DNA from: an uncultured Pelagibacteraceae bacterium
GTDB taxonomy: Bacteria; Pseudomonadota; Alphaproteobacteria; Pelagibacterales; Pelagibacteraceae
Assembly: GCA_902610975.1 (NCBI GenBank)
Contig: CACLXL010000002.1
Span: 62,001 to 126,000, forward strand
Direction: 5' to 3'
Length of the DNA stretch: 64,000 nt
The notes beneath the pieces are model-generated. The model saw only the letters and a program-made list of their open reading frames with translations, had not been told where the DNA came from and did no database searches. A program made the position numbers and the translations under genes. Shown here in pieces: positions 54,450 to 64,000 of this stretch; the stretch's first letter is position 1, and every line of letters starts with the position of its first letter.

Positions 54450-57400
54450 TTTTTGTCACGTATTCCTTAGCTTTTAGAGTTTTTAAATTTTTTAAATCGA
54501 ATTTTCGATTATTTTGTAAAGAAAAATGCGCTTTTTTGTTATTTTCTGTAATTATAAAATTTATTTCTGTCTCACCTTTTTGACTAAGTAAGTCTCTTAA
54601 CTCATCAATTTTAAAATTATTATTTAATTCTATAGTAACTTTCGAGTAAGGCTTATTAATCATTTCATCGAGACTAATAATTTTCTTAATATTTATTCTT
54701 TTTCTAATTGTATCGTTAGCTGTGCTATCTTTTTGCAAAGTTAGAACAAATGACTCGGACTCTTTCAGTTTGTCTCTATTACTAGTTAAAATTTCTGCAA
54801 ACAAAAATAATTCAAATTCTTCTTTTTGATCGCTAAATTTAACAATTGCATAAGGAGTTCCTTTATTGCTCTTTTTTTCTATTACTGACATTATTGTTCC
54901 TGCTACTAAACCTTCTTTTTCATTTATATTTTTAAATTGATTATAAGAAATTATTTTTAGATCTTTAAAAATATTCTCATATTCACTTAATGGGTGATTT
55001 GAGAGATAGAAACCTAAAGATTTAAATTCTTCATTTAAAAGTTCTTTTTGTTTCCACGGAGCTGAACTTACAAACTCAAAATTTCCTCCTATGATCTGTT
55101 TACTATCAAATAAACTTGATTGATTATTTTTTTTGTCTTCATTCACATTTTTTATTTGTTGTATCATTTTTGGTATTGAATTAAGAATTTTACCTCTATC
55201 AGTATCAAATTCATCAAAAACACCAGCTTTAGTTAATCCCTCGAGCTGTAATTTGTTTACGTCCTTAGCATCTACTCTTTGAATGAACTCATTTATGGAT
55301 TGAAACTTTCCATTTTTATCTCTCTCTTTAATTATGTTAGATATAGCTTCAAATCCAACATTTTTTATAGCTCCTAAACCATAATATATTTTACCATTTA
55401 TAGATTTAAATTCAGGAAAACATTTATTTATTGATGGTCTTATAATATCTATTTTAAGTCTCTTCAGCTCTTCAACAAATTCTCTTAATTTAGAAGTATT
55501 AGTAAGTTCAGTGGACATTGTAGCAGCAATAAAATCTTCTTTAAAATATGTTTTTAAATATGCTGTTTGATAAGCAATTAATGCGTAAGCAGCTGCATGA
55601 CTTTTGTTAAAACCATATTGCGCAAATGGTTCGATTTTTGTAAATACAAAATTTGCAACTTCTTTTGTTATTCCCTTTTTAATCGCACCATTGATAAATC
55701 TTTCTTTTTGTTTATCTAGCTCTGATTTTTTTTTCTTACCCATCGCTCTTCTTAGAATATCTGCCTCGCCCGCAGTAAACCCAGCTAAAGTTTGCGCTAT
55801 TTGCATCACTTGCTCTTGATAGATGATAATTCCATAGGTAGGTTTTAATATTTCCTCTAATGTTGAATGTATATAATCTGGTTTTTTTGTTCCATTTTTA
55901 CACTCATTATAAACAGGAATATTACTCATTGGCCCCGGACGGTATAGAGCAACTAATGCTATAATATCGTCAAATTTATTTGGCTTCATTTGTTTAATTG
56001 CTTCTCTCATTCCAGCACTTTCTAATTGAAATAATCCTGTTGTTTCTCCTGTAGATAAAAGTGAAAAAACTTTTTCATCATTTATATCTATTTTAGTAAT
56101 ATCTAAATCTATTTTTTTTAATTTTAGTCTTTTAATAGTTTTATCAATTACTGTAAGTGTTTTTAAACCTAATAAATCAAACTTTACTAAACCAGCATTT
56201 TCTGATGAATACATATCAAATTGAGTAGACGGCAAAATTAAATTTGAGCTATGGTCAATGTAAAGTGGGAATTGTTCTGATAATTTTTTTCCAGCAATTA
56301 CTACACCTGCAGCATGTGTTGCCATATTTCTATTGAGACCTTCGAGTTTTAGAGATAATTCTAATAATTTTTTTACTTTTGGATTATTTTTAATTTCATC
56401 TTTAAATCTTGGCTCTCTGTCAATCGCCTCTTGCAAAGTCAAAGGTCTTGATGGATCAAAAGGTATCATTTTACAAATTTTGTCTACATATCCATATGGT
56501 AATCCTAAAACTCTGCCTACATCTCTTAAAACCATTCTAGCTTTAAGTTTTCCAAAAGTAATTATATGAGCTACACCACTTTTATATTTAGTTTTAAGAT
56601 AATCAAAAACGAGATCTCTTTTTTCTTCACAAAAATCTATATCAAAGTCAGGCATAGAGATTCTATCTGGATTTAGAAATCTCTCAAAAATTAAATCATA
56701 TTCTAAAGGGTCTAAATCAGTAATATCTAAACAATATGCTACAAGAGATCCTGCCCCAGATCCTCTACCGGGTCCAACGGGTATAGAATTTTTTTTAGCC
56801 CATTTAATGTAATCTGAAACAATTAAGAAGTAACTTGCGTAATCCATTGAATTTATAATGTTTATTTCATGATTAAGTCTATCCAAGTATAAACTTTTGA
56901 TTTTTTCTTTTTTAACAGAATTATCTTTTTTGATTATAAAATTGTTTAATCTATATTCTAATCCCTCATTAGCTAACCTATTCAACTCTTCCTCGGGTGA
57001 ATTTCCTTTTTCACTAATAATTGATGGTAATATTGGTTTAGATTTTTTTGGTTTAAAGTTGAATCTAAGATGAAAATTATAATTATTTTCTAAAGCTTCA
57101 GGAATATCAGAATAAATTTTAATTAATTCATCATGACTTTTTAAATAGTGTTGATCACTATATTTAAATCTATTTTTATCGTTTATAAATTGCTTTTCAC
57201 CAATACAATAGAGCGCGTCGTGTGCCTCATACATCTCAGGTTTAAGATAAAATACTTCTTGTGTGGCTATTAGTGGTATCCCTAATACTTCCGATAAATT
57301 TAATATATATCTCTCAAAACTTTTTTCCTTGTTTTCATTATGTCTTTGAATTTCAAAATATAATCTATTTTTGAAACTTTTGTTAATTAAATTAATAACT

Positions 57401-57855
57401 TCATTCAATTTTTTAGTTTTATTTGCATCAAATAGTTTTCCAAAAAAATCTCTATAATTTCCTGAAAGAATTATTAAATCTTTTGAATTTTCAATTAAAT
57501 CTGTTAATTCACAATGAGGATCTTCATTGTCTTTTATCTTAAGGTAACTTAATGACGAAAGTTTAGTTAAGTTTCTATAACCTACCTCAGATTGGGCGTA
57601 TATTGTTATTTTGCCAATCAATTCATCTTCTTTTAAATTAATTTGAGTTCCAATAATTGGATGTGTTCCTATTTTTGACAATTTTTCAGAAAATTCTAAA
57701 GCACCACAAAGATTAAAACTATCAGCCAAACCAATAGATTTTATTTTGTTTTTTTTACAGTGTTCAGCCAAATCGTCAATTTTTATAGCTCCTTCACAAA
57801 TAGAATATTGTGTATGTATCTTTATATTATTGAAAACTTTTTCAGTTACGTGCAT
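54439..57855 (-). CDS. dnaE: DNA polymerase III alpha subunit
   Basis: Replicative polymerase, 1138 aa. The N-terminal PHP domain (NIKIHTQYSICEGAI, LADSFN) has lost its first metal His and the DH pair, as in E. coli, so proofreading must come from DnaQ. The polymerase part has GPGRGSGAGSLVAYCL, the catalytic aspartates in PDFDIDFCEEKRD, THAAGVVIAG, ALYRPGPM and QYGFNKSHAAAYALIAYQTA. A QSSLFDS motif at about residue 912 fits the beta-clamp-binding QxxLF. The C-terminal OB fold follows. It overlaps lolD by 14 bp. Confidence 0.96.
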   Translation of the reverse strand: MHVTEKVFNNIKIHTQYSICEGAIKIDDLAEHCKKNKIKSIGLADSFNLCGALEFSEKLSKIGTHPIIGTQINLKEDELIGKITIYAQSEVGYRNLTKLSSLSYLKIKDNEDPHCELTDLIENSKDLIILSGNYRDFFGKLFDANKTKKLNEVINLINKSFKNRLYFEIQRHNENKEKSFERYILNLSEVLGIPLIATQEVFYLKPEMYEAHDALYCIGEKQFINDKNRFKYSDQHYLKSHDELIKIYSDIPEALENNYNFHLRFNFKPKKSKPILPSIISEKGNSPEEELNRLANEGLEYRLNNFIIKKDNSVKKEKIKSLYLDRLNHEINIINSMDYASYFLIVSDYIKWAKKNSIPVGPGRGSGAGSLVAYCLDITDLDPLEYDLIFERFLNPDRISMPDFDIDFCEEKRDLVFDYLKTKYKSGVAHIITFGKLKARMVLRDVGRVLGLPYGYVDKICKMIPFDPSRPLTLQEAIDREPRFKDEIKNNPKVKKLLELSLKLEGLNRNMATHAAGVVIAGKKLSEQFPLYIDHSSNLILPSTQFDMYSSENAGLVKFDLLGLKTLTVIDKTIKRLKLKKIDLDITKIDINDEKVFSLLSTGETTGLFQLESAGMREAIKQMKPNKFDDIIALVALYRPGPMSNIPVYNECKNGTKKPDYIHSTLEEILKPTYGIIIYQEQVMQIAQTLAGFTAGEADILRRAMGKKKKSELDKQKERFINGAIKKGITKEVANFVFTKIEPFAQYGFNKSHAAAYALIAYQTAYLKTYFKEDFIAATMSTELTNTSKLREFVEELKRLKIDIIRPSINKCFPEFKSINGKIYYGLGAIKNVGFEAISNIIKERDKNGKFQSINEFIQRVDAKDVNKLQLEGLTKAGVFDEFDTDRGKILNSIPKMIQQIKNVNEDKKNNQSSLFDSKQIIGGNFEFVSSAPWKQKELLNEEFKSLGFYLSNHPLSEYENIFKDLKIISYNQFKNINEKEGLVAGTIMSVIEKKSNKGTPYAIVKFSDQKEEFELFLFAEILTSNRDKLKESESFVLTLQKDSTANDTIRKRINIKKIISLDEMINKPYSKVTIELNNNFKIDELRDLLSQKGETEINFIITENNKKAHFSLQNNRKFDLKNLKTLKAKEYVTKITL

Positions 57856-58531
57856 TTACACGTTTTATAATACCATCAGAAATAAACAACTTATAATCTG
57901 CTCTGTTAGCAAGTTCTCTATTATGAGTTGCAAAAATTATTGTTTTTTTTAATTTTTTTAATTTTAAAAAGATAGAAAAAATTTCTTTAGAAGTTTTAAA
58001 ATCTAAGTTACCAGTAGGTTCATCAGCTAGAATTATTTTTGTTTCTGCAATAAGTGCTCTTGCTATTGCTACTCTTTGTTGCTCACCACCTGAAAGCTGA
58101 TTAGGAAAATGATTTGATCTATCAAGTATTTTTAAATCTTTTAAAATTTGCTCCGCTTTTTTTGAAATGATTTCTTTATTCTCATCTTTGATGATTAAGG
58201 GCATCTTTACATTTTCAATTGCTGTAAAATCTGTCAGAAGATTATTATCTTGAAAAATTATTGAAATGTTTTCTCTTCTTAATTTATCTTTCTCGATATT
58301 TGTGAATTTTTCTGTATTTATATTATTCAAAATAATTTTTCCCCGTGTTGGTTCATCTAATAATGCCAGAAGATGGAGAAGAGAGGTTTTTCCTGATCCA
58401 GATGGACCTACTAAAGCTACTAGTTCGCCTTCCTTGATTTTAATATTTAAATTGTTGAATAGAGTTACAGGCCCACTAGATTGTTTATAGCTTTTTTTTA
58501 AATTAGATAATTCAATATAAATTTTATTCAT
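57842..58531 (-). CDS. lolD: Lipoprotein-releasing ABC transporter ATPase LolD
   Basis: 229 aa. Walker A is LVGPSGSGKTSLLH, signature LSGGEQQRVAIARALI, Walker B IILADEPTGNLD and switch His in FATHNRE. The LIKDENKE insertion between them fits the LolD/MacB group. It overlaps lolC by 8 bp, giving the complete inner-membrane module that frees lipoproteins for transport to the outer membrane. Confidence 0.94.
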   Translation of the reverse strand: MNKIYIELSNLKKSYKQSSGPVTLFNNLNIKIKEGELVALVGPSGSGKTSLLHLLALLDEPTRGKIILNNINTEKFTNIEKDKLRRENISIIFQDNNLLTDFTAIENVKMPLIIKDENKEIISKKAEQILKDLKILDRSNHFPNQLSGGEQQRVAIARALIAETKIILADEPTGNLDFKTSKEIFSIFLKLKKLKKTIIFATHNRELANRADYKLFISDGIIKRVNARN

Positions 58532-59756
58532 ATCTTAGAGCCCTAAATGTATTCATTTTTGAAATTTTTGTTGCTGGTAAATAAGAAGCTATAATAGATA
58601 TCGCCAAAGAGATTATGAAAACAATTATTATCGAACTAAAATTTATTTCATATGGTAGCTCGTCTAAAAAATAAATATCAGACGGAAAAATTTCTAGGTC
58701 AAATACTTTTGACAAGAAAATTCTTATTTTTTCAATATTAATTGAGAATAAAACTCCCAATATTATTCCACTTAATGTTGCAAAGAAACCGATAGTTAAT
58801 CCTGTCAAAAAAAATATTTTTTTAATTGATTGATTTGTTAAACCTAAAGTTTTCAATATTGCAATTTCTTTTGTTTTGTTCTTTATAAGTATAGTTAATC
58901 CAGATATAATATTAAATGCTGCTACCACTATTATAAGTGAAAGAATTATAAACATGACGTTTCTTTCTACTTTTAGAGCACTAAATAGTGATTTATTTAA
59001 GTCTGACCAAGTATAAATAAAATAATTTTCATTAAGTTTTTGGATTTTATCTTTATAAAAATTCGCTTTTAAAGGATCCTCTAAATATATTTCAACATTC
59101 TGATCTTTGCTCTCCTTATCAAAAATCGATAGTACGTCATCAATATTAGCAAAAATAATGTTTTGGTCAAATTCTATAAAACCCGTATTAAAGATACCTC
59201 CCACTTTAAAGTTTTCTTGTTTCGGCATGTTCCCTAATGGTGTTCCCACAAAAGAAGAGGTCATTAAATTTATAGAATCTCCAATTTTTAAATTAAAATT
59301 AAATGCTAACTCTGAACCGATTAAAACTTTATTGGAGTCAAAATTATTTAAATTTCCTTGTGAACTAAAATTATCAAAAAAATTAATCATATTTTTTTCA
59401 TTTTTATCTATGCCTTTTAAGATTATGCCTTTTGCTTTATCATTACTAATCACAATTGCTTCGCCAGAGTATGATTTACTTATGTTAATATCTTTAAAAT
59501 CTTTTTTTATTCTTGAAATATATTTTTCATCTATTTGAAAGCTATTTGGTTGTATAATAACATGTGGATTAAGTCCTAAAATTTTATTTGTTAAATCAGT
59601 TTTAAATCCATTCATTACAGACATGACAATTATTATAATTGCGACGCCAAGCATTATGCCTAAAAAAGAAAATACTGAAATTATTTTCAAAAAACCTTCT
59701 TTTTTTTTAGGTTTAAGATTTCTTAAAGAAATAAGTCTTTCTGCTCTGGTAAACAA
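58524..59756 (-). CDS. lolC: Lipoprotein-releasing permease LolC/LolE
   Basis: 410 aa. One N-terminal transmembrane helix (about 25-48) is followed by a large periplasmic domain (about 50-260) and three C-terminal helices, the MacB-like topology. Family marks are AERLISLRNLKPKKKEGF, SVMNGFKTDLTNKILGLNPH and ILKTLGLTNQSIKKIFFLTG. Only one such permease gene is present, so a homodimer or LolF-like form is likely rather than a LolCE pair. proS lies 4 bp upstream. Confidence 0.93.
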   Translation of the reverse strand: MFTRAERLISLRNLKPKKKEGFLKIISVFSFLGIMLGVAIIIIVMSVMNGFKTDLTNKILGLNPHVIIQPNSFQIDEKYISRIKKDFKDINISKSYSGEAIVISNDKAKGIILKGIDKNEKNMINFFDNFSSQGNLNNFDSNKVLIGSELAFNFNLKIGDSINLMTSSFVGTPLGNMPKQENFKVGGIFNTGFIEFDQNIIFANIDDVLSIFDKESKDQNVEIYLEDPLKANFYKDKIQKLNENYFIYTWSDLNKSLFSALKVERNVMFIILSLIIVVAAFNIISGLTILIKNKTKEIAILKTLGLTNQSIKKIFFLTGLTIGFFATLSGIILGVLFSINIEKIRIFLSKVFDLEIFPSDIYFLDELPYEINFSSIIIVFIISLAISIIASYLPATKISKMNTFRALRYE

Positions 59757-59760
59757 TGTT

Positions 59761-61074
59761 TTAGTTTTTTAGTTTTTTTATGATTTTATCTAGACTTAAA
59801 ATTTCACTTTTAGAATTTAATTCCTTAAATTCAAAACTATCTTTATCAGATTTGGTGCCAATAATAATTTGATAAGGTACGCCAATTAAGTCATGCTTTT
59901 TAAATTTATTAGACATATTCTCATTAACATCATCTAACAATACGTCAATATTTTGTTTTTTTAGTTCTTTATATATTCTCTCTGCTTTTTCTAAGTTTTC
60001 TGTATTATTTTTATTTATACTTGGTAAGATTACAACATCAAATGGTGAAATAGTTTTAGGCCATTTCATTACATCGTTATTATATTTTGCTTCAATAACA
60101 GCTCCAACCAATCTGGAAACTCCTATTCCATAAGAGCCCATTTTAACGGAAGTTTTTTTTCCATCTTTATCATCTATTGAACAATTCATAGGTTTAGAAT
60201 ATTTGTCACCGAAGTAAAAAATATGTCCAACCTCTATTCCTTTAGTAATAACTTGATTTTCTTTTTTTACTTTTTCGTTAAAATCCTCTTCTCTATATTT
60301 TTCATCTGTAACTGCATAAATTTTTTGAAAATCTTCTCTCATTTTTTTTAAAGAATCATTACTAAATTCATATTGGTTTAGATCAATCTCAAAAATATTT
60401 TTATCTGCATAAATTTTGCTTTCACCAGTATCTGCCAATATTACGAATTCATGGGATAAATCACCCCCAATAGGTCCTGTATCAGCTGCCATTGGAATAG
60501 CCTTTAAACCCATTCTGTTAAAAGTTTTTAAATATGAATAAAACATTTTATTATATGATTTTTTTGCTCCTTCATCGTTTAAATCAAAAGAATAAGCATC
60601 TTTCATAAAAAACTCTTTGCATCTCATCACTCCAAACCTAGGTCTAATCTCATCTCTAAATTTCCATTGGATATGATACAAAATTTGTGGAAGTAATTTA
60701 TAGGACTTTATGCTTGTTCTAAAAACATCGGTAATTAATTCTTCATTTGTTGGACCATAAAGCATCTCTCTTCCTTGACGATCTTTAATCCTTAGCATCT
60801 CCTCACCATAATCATCATATCTTCCACTTTCTTTCCAGATTTCTGATGATTGAATAGTTGGCATTAACATTTCCTGAGCGCCTACAGCATTTTGTTCTTC
60901 TCTTACTATTTGCTCTATTTTTTTCATCACTTTAAAACCCAAAGGGAGCCAAGAATATATTCCCGCAGACGATTGTTTTATCATACCTGTTCTCAGCATT
61001 AGTTGATGAGATTTTATCTTCGCCTCTGCAGGTAAATTTTTAGTAATAGGTATAAATAATTTTGAGAGATACAT
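59761..61074 (-). CDS. proS: Prolyl-tRNA synthetase, short form
   Basis: 437 aa class II aminoacyl-tRNA synthetase. It lacks the cis-editing insertion of long bacterial ProRS, as is usual in Alphaproteobacteria. Motif 2 region WKFRDEIRPRFGVMRCKEFFMKDAYSFD, the TNEELITDVFR motif and the motif 3 GSYGIGVSRLVGAV are intact. The C-terminal anticodon-binding domain has VLLDDVNENMSNKFKKHDLIGVPY. Its start shares a base with the stop of the DUF1467 gene. Confidence 0.95.
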   Translation of the reverse strand: MYLSKLFIPITKNLPAEAKIKSHQLMLRTGMIKQSSAGIYSWLPLGFKVMKKIEQIVREEQNAVGAQEMLMPTIQSSEIWKESGRYDDYGEEMLRIKDRQGREMLYGPTNEELITDVFRTSIKSYKLLPQILYHIQWKFRDEIRPRFGVMRCKEFFMKDAYSFDLNDEGAKKSYNKMFYSYLKTFNRMGLKAIPMAADTGPIGGDLSHEFVILADTGESKIYADKNIFEIDLNQYEFSNDSLKKMREDFQKIYAVTDEKYREEDFNEKVKKENQVITKGIEVGHIFYFGDKYSKPMNCSIDDKDGKKTSVKMGSYGIGVSRLVGAVIEAKYNNDVMKWPKTISPFDVVILPSINKNNTENLEKAERIYKELKKQNIDVLLDDVNENMSNKFKKHDLIGVPYQIIIGTKSDKDSFEFKELNSKSEILSLDKIIKKLKN

Positions 61075-61328
61075 TATTTTAAAAATTCTCTTAAATTTAA
61101 CAAATCAATATTAACAAGATAATATATAACAGAAAAAATTATAGTAGTAATGACTGTAGTTATTAAAAATTTTTTTCCTACTTTAGGATTTTTAGGAGCT
61201 CCTGGATCCATTCCTCCAATTTTTTCCTTGAAAACTTCTTTATTTGACTGGATACCAACAGGTAAAACTGAAAAGAAAATTATCCACCAAATCATTACAT
61301 AAACAATTATAGAGCCTGTTATACCCAT
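61074..61328 (-). CDS. DUF1467-family membrane protein
   Basis: 84 aa, two transmembrane helices (about 4-24 and 53-72) with the conserved loop FSVLPVGIQSN...GMDPGAPKNPKVGKKF typical of DUF1467. The family is largely alphaproteobacterial and commonly sits between rnj and proS. The function is unknown. Both ends share a base with their neighbours, so it is fully embedded in the operon. Confidence 0.85.
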   Translation of the reverse strand: MGITGSIIVYVMIWWIIFFSVLPVGIQSNKEVFKEKIGGMDPGAPKNPKVGKKFLITTVITTIIFSVIYYLVNIDLLNLREFLK

Positions 61329-62989
61329 TAGACCCGCGCTATATTAATATTTGTAAAAGGTTTTTTGCCAGTTTTTTCTCTCACTATTCTTCTACAATTT
61401 TGTTTTAATGTTTCAATCAAATTCTGTTGTTGCTTTTTATTATCCATTGAAAAAGTTCTACAAATATTCATTATTTCGTCTTCAATATCAAAAATAAAAG
61501 TATTATCTTCATTTTTTTCAGGAATGCCCTTATAGGAAATAATTGGTTTTTTTAAACTTCCATTATTTGATAAAATTAAGGTTATTTCTAAATAACCATT
61601 TGCAGATAAGTTTTTTCTATCTTTTATTGATTTTGAGTCTGTTTCGACATTAATGTGACCGTCTAGATAAACTTTACCGGATGGTGCCTTATCTATGATT
61701 TCAGGTTGAGTTCCAGGAAGAATCTTAATTATATCACCGTTCTCAATCAATAAAGTTTTTGGAACTTGCATCTCTTTTGCAAACGAAACATGTTCAGCCA
61801 TATGCCGATGCTCTCCATGTACTGGAATAACACACTCAGGTTTGACCCATTTATACATATCTTTTAGATCGTCTCTATTAGGATGACCAGAAACATGAAC
61901 AAAAGCATTTTCCTCACTAATCATTTCCATCTTATTTTTAACTATTAAGTTTTGCAAATGATATAATTTTTTCTCATTTCCTGGTATAATTTTAGATGAG
62001 AATATTACACAGTCCCCTTTTTCTAAATGTACATCTGGATGAACTCCATTGATAATCCTGGTCATAGCCCCCATTGGCTCTCCTTGGCTGCCGGTAGCTA
62101 AATATATAATTTTGTTTTTAGATACCTTTTTTGCATCTCTAGGTTCTAAAGGCTCAATGAGTCCTTGAAGATAACCACATTTTCGCGCCGCCTTGTAAAT
62201 TCTTTGCATTGATCTGCCAACTAAACAAATATTTCGCTCAGTTTTTTTGGCACAATAAAAAATAGACTCCATTCTAGCCACATTTGAAGCAAACGAAGTG
62301 ACAAGTATTCTGTTAGTCTTTAACTCCATAATTCTTAATAAACTATCTCTTACATCAGACTCTGAGCCGGCTCTTCCCGGACTAAAAATATTTGTAGAGT
62401 CACAAATCATTGCCGACACGCCTATATTTCCAATAGATTTTAATTTTTGTTCGTCGATTTGGCTCCCGATTAATGGGTTAGGATCGATTTTCCAATCTCC
62501 AGTATGTAAAACTGTTCCTAAAGGAGTTTTTATGCTCAAGCCATTAGGCTCTAAAATAGAATGTGTTAAAGTAACAAAATCAATTTCAAAATTTCCGAGC
62601 TTTATTTTACTATTTAAAGGAACCACTTCTAAAAACTTAGAAATTTCAACTTTTTTTTCTTTAAATTTTTCAAAAATTAAGGCCGCGGTAAATGGTGTAG
62701 CGTAAATTTTACATTTAAGACTTGGCCATATATGTGCGACTGCACCTATGTGATCTTCATGGGCATGAGTTAGGACAATTCCAAGCAGATCATCTTTCTT
62801 GTCTATAATAAAGCCTGCATCTGGCATAATAAGATCAATTCCTGGCACAGAGTCATCGGCAAAAGAAACGCCCATATCTACTATAATCCATTTTTTTTCA
62901 TCCTCTTTGCCATATGCGTATAAGTTCATATTTCCACCTATCTCGCCAGATCCACCTAGAGGACAAAAGATTAATTCTTCTTTGCTCAT
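61328..62989 (-). CDS. rnj: Ribonuclease J
   Basis: 553 aa metallo-beta-lactamase/beta-CASP ribonuclease with 5'-exo and endonuclease activity. Motifs are LGGSGEIGGNMNLY, the metal site LTHAHEDHIGAV, LHTGDWKIDPNP, DSTN, the beta-CASP GSQGEPMGAMTRI, SSKIIPGNEK and HVSGHPNRDDLK, and PVHGEHRHMAEHV. It serves RNA processing and decay in Alphaproteobacteria. It overlaps the coaX stop. Confidence 0.95.
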   Translation of the reverse strand: MSKEELIFCPLGGSGEIGGNMNLYAYGKEDEKKWIIVDMGVSFADDSVPGIDLIMPDAGFIIDKKDDLLGIVLTHAHEDHIGAVAHIWPSLKCKIYATPFTAALIFEKFKEKKVEISKFLEVVPLNSKIKLGNFEIDFVTLTHSILEPNGLSIKTPLGTVLHTGDWKIDPNPLIGSQIDEQKLKSIGNIGVSAMICDSTNIFSPGRAGSESDVRDSLLRIMELKTNRILVTSFASNVARMESIFYCAKKTERNICLVGRSMQRIYKAARKCGYLQGLIEPLEPRDAKKVSKNKIIYLATGSQGEPMGAMTRIINGVHPDVHLEKGDCVIFSSKIIPGNEKKLYHLQNLIVKNKMEMISEENAFVHVSGHPNRDDLKDMYKWVKPECVIPVHGEHRHMAEHVSFAKEMQVPKTLLIENGDIIKILPGTQPEIIDKAPSGKVYLDGHINVETDSKSIKDRKNLSANGYLEITLILSNNGSLKKPIISYKGIPEKNEDNTFIFDIEDEIMNICRTFSMDNKKQQQNLIETLKQNCRRIVREKTGKKPFTNINIARV

Positions 62990-63729
62990 AAAAATTCCTT
63001 ATAAACTTTTGAAACTCCTTTAATTGTAATATTTTGATCAACAAAGGTTCTTCTCTTTATAATTTTTTTAAATAAATTTGCATATCCCCCTGTGAGTATT
63101 ATTTTATATTTCATTTTCCAATTATTTGTTATTTTGTAAATTATATTATTAATTAGTCCTTCATAACCCCAGATAAAACCGGCATTTAGAGCGTCTTTGG
63201 TGTTTTTTCCATAACTCTTTTGCTGATTTTTCAAATCGAAAATTGGAAGTAAGGCTGTAGATTGACTTAAATTTTTAATAGACAATTTAATACCTGGAGC
63301 TATAACGCCACCTTCATATGTTCCGTTTTTCACAATATCAAAAGTCGTTGCAGTTCCAAAATCTATTATTAAACAATTTTTAAATTCTTTACCCTTTATA
63401 GAATTTACAATTCTATCTGAACCAAGTTGATTAAAATTTTTTATATTTATTTTTATCATTTTTTTTAAATTAAAACTTTTTATTTCTAATACTCGAAAAT
63501 TTGTTTTTTTAAGGTTTTTTTTGATTTCTTTTAATGCTAGAGGGACGACACATGAAAATAATATTTCATTTTTTAAATTTTTTTTACTAAATTTATTAAT
63601 AATCTTTTTAAAAAAACCCTTTAAAAAAATTTTTTTGGTATCAAAAATAATCGAATTTAAAATTTTTGATTTTTTTAATAAACATACTCTTGTAGAAGTA
63701 TTTCCTATATCGCCTATTATATAATTCAT
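62986..63729 (-). CDS. coaX: Type III pantothenate kinase
   Basis: First step of coenzyme A synthesis, 247 aa. Motifs are the N-terminal IIGDIGNTSTRVCL, LGSDRIVNSI, IDFGTATTFDIV, GGVIAPGIKLS, GFIWGYEGLI and the late ILTGGYANLF. In the common D-G-TAT signature the motif 2 Asp is present. It starts 5 bp after birA and overlaps rnj by 4 bp, the typical birA-coaX-rnj order. Confidence 0.94.
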   Translation of the reverse strand: MNYIIGDIGNTSTRVCLLKKSKILNSIIFDTKKIFLKGFFKKIINKFSKKNLKNEILFSCVVPLALKEIKKNLKKTNFRVLEIKSFNLKKMIKINIKNFNQLGSDRIVNSIKGKEFKNCLIIDFGTATTFDIVKNGTYEGGVIAPGIKLSIKNLSQSTALLPIFDLKNQQKSYGKNTKDALNAGFIWGYEGLINNIIYKITNNWKMKYKIILTGGYANLFKKIIKRRTFVDQNITIKGVSKVYKEFL

Positions 63730-63734
63730 TTCAA

Positions 63735-64000
63735 TTATTTGTATTTTCTTTTCATATCTGAAAATGATAAATTATTTTTTTCTGTTAGAAATCTTTCATA
63801 GGCAATAATTATATTTTTCAAAATTTTTTGATTGTTAATTTTTATATTTAATATATTTTTTAAACTAGTCGAATAAAAGCTTTTGTTTTGTGGAGCTATG
63901 TTAGTGTTTAACCCTATGCCTACTATCAAAAAATCAAAACCATTGAAACTTATTACCTCCTGTAAAATTCCACAAAATTTTTTTTGATTTACAAGTAAAT
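63735..64000 (-). CDS. birA: Biotin--[acetyl-CoA-carboxylase] ligase (N-terminal part outside window)
   Basis: C-terminal part of a BirA-type biotin protein ligase. It is open at the right edge, with about 87 codons visible. The visible chain reads LLVNQKKFCGILQEV then FDFLIVGIGLNTNIAP, which matches the GILxE and GIGxNV motifs of the ligase domain. The start lies beyond position 64000. No C-terminal repressor-type domain is seen. It is followed by coaX after 5 bp. Confidence 0.88.
   Translation of the reverse strand, partial: LLVNQKKFCGILQEVISFNGFDFLIVGIGLNTNIAPQNKSFYSTSLKNILNIKINNQKILKNIIIAYERFLTEKNNLSFSDMKRKYK

Noticed and set aside
54439-57855. Degenerate PHP domain of DnaE as an anomaly
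   Set aside because: Loss of PHP metal ligands is normal in DnaE of many Proteobacteria, including E. coli, where DnaQ proofreads.
59761-61074. ProRS of 437 aa as a truncated gene
   Set aside because: The short form without the editing insertion is standard in Alphaproteobacteria and all class II motifs are present.

Overview
The window looks like a chromosome segment of a SAR11 alphaproteobacterium ('Candidatus Pelagibacter' or a close relative). The grounds are very low GC, almost no intergenic DNA (most genes overlap or lie within 10 bp), an alphaproteobacterial gene order, and typical proteins of that class: a fused IspDF, NtrYX, short ProRS, LpxI, RNase J and a DUF1467 protein. I saw no tRNA, rRNA, insertion sequence, integrase or CRISPR array, and no gene-free stretch longer than about 135 bp.

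Layout. (1) 1-2.8 kb: the ntrY-ntrX two-component pair on the minus strand, with ntrX cut by the left edge. (2) 2.9-5.0 kb: ispDF-pgpA-cinA on plus. (3) 5.0-11.7 kb: a minus-strand housekeeping run of a small membrane protein, coq10/ratA, lipA, ftsB-like, eno, kdsA, pyrG, secG and tpiA. (4) 11.8-19.2 kb: ppiD-trpE-trpG-trpD-trpC, then lexA behind an SOS box, then gltX, all on plus. (5) 19.2-41.7 kb: a block of about 22 kb of mostly metabolic accessory genes between gltX and the lpx cluster, which in many Alphaproteobacteria are near neighbours. (6) 41.7-54.3 kb: the minus-strand envelope and translation superoperon rpsB-tsf-frr-uppS-cdsA-dxr-bamA-skp-lpxD-fabZ-lpxA-lpxI-(sugar dehydrogenase)-lpxB. 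(7) 54.4-64 kb: dnaE, lolD, lolC, proS, DUF1467, rnj, coaX and birA on minus, with birA cut by the right edge.

The accessory block is the most interesting part. A branched-chain-amino-acid-type (Liv) ABC transporter is split around one 100-bp divergent promoter region. livK, a 2OG-Fe(II) oxygenase, livM and livG run left, followed by a PhyH-type dioxygenase and a DMT exporter. livF and livH run right and lead an 11-gene, tightly coupled operon: a PanE-like reductase, an acyl-CoA synthetase, a MenB/BadI-like crotonase, an enolase-superfamily enzyme, a miniature CitE-like lyase, a gamma-glutamylcyclotransferase-like protein and three Gfo/Idh/MocA oxidoreductases. Several of these enzymes have non-canonical active sites. 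I infer an uncharacterised uptake-and-degradation system for an organic acid or related compound. The substrate cannot be read from the sequence.

Other points of note are a compact pseudoknot-like leader before rpsB, a clean hairpin terminator after livK, an NtrX without the sigma-54 contact motif, an orphan Cas4/RecB-like nuclease with four cysteines, and the absence of pyrH and rseP from their usual places in the superoperon.
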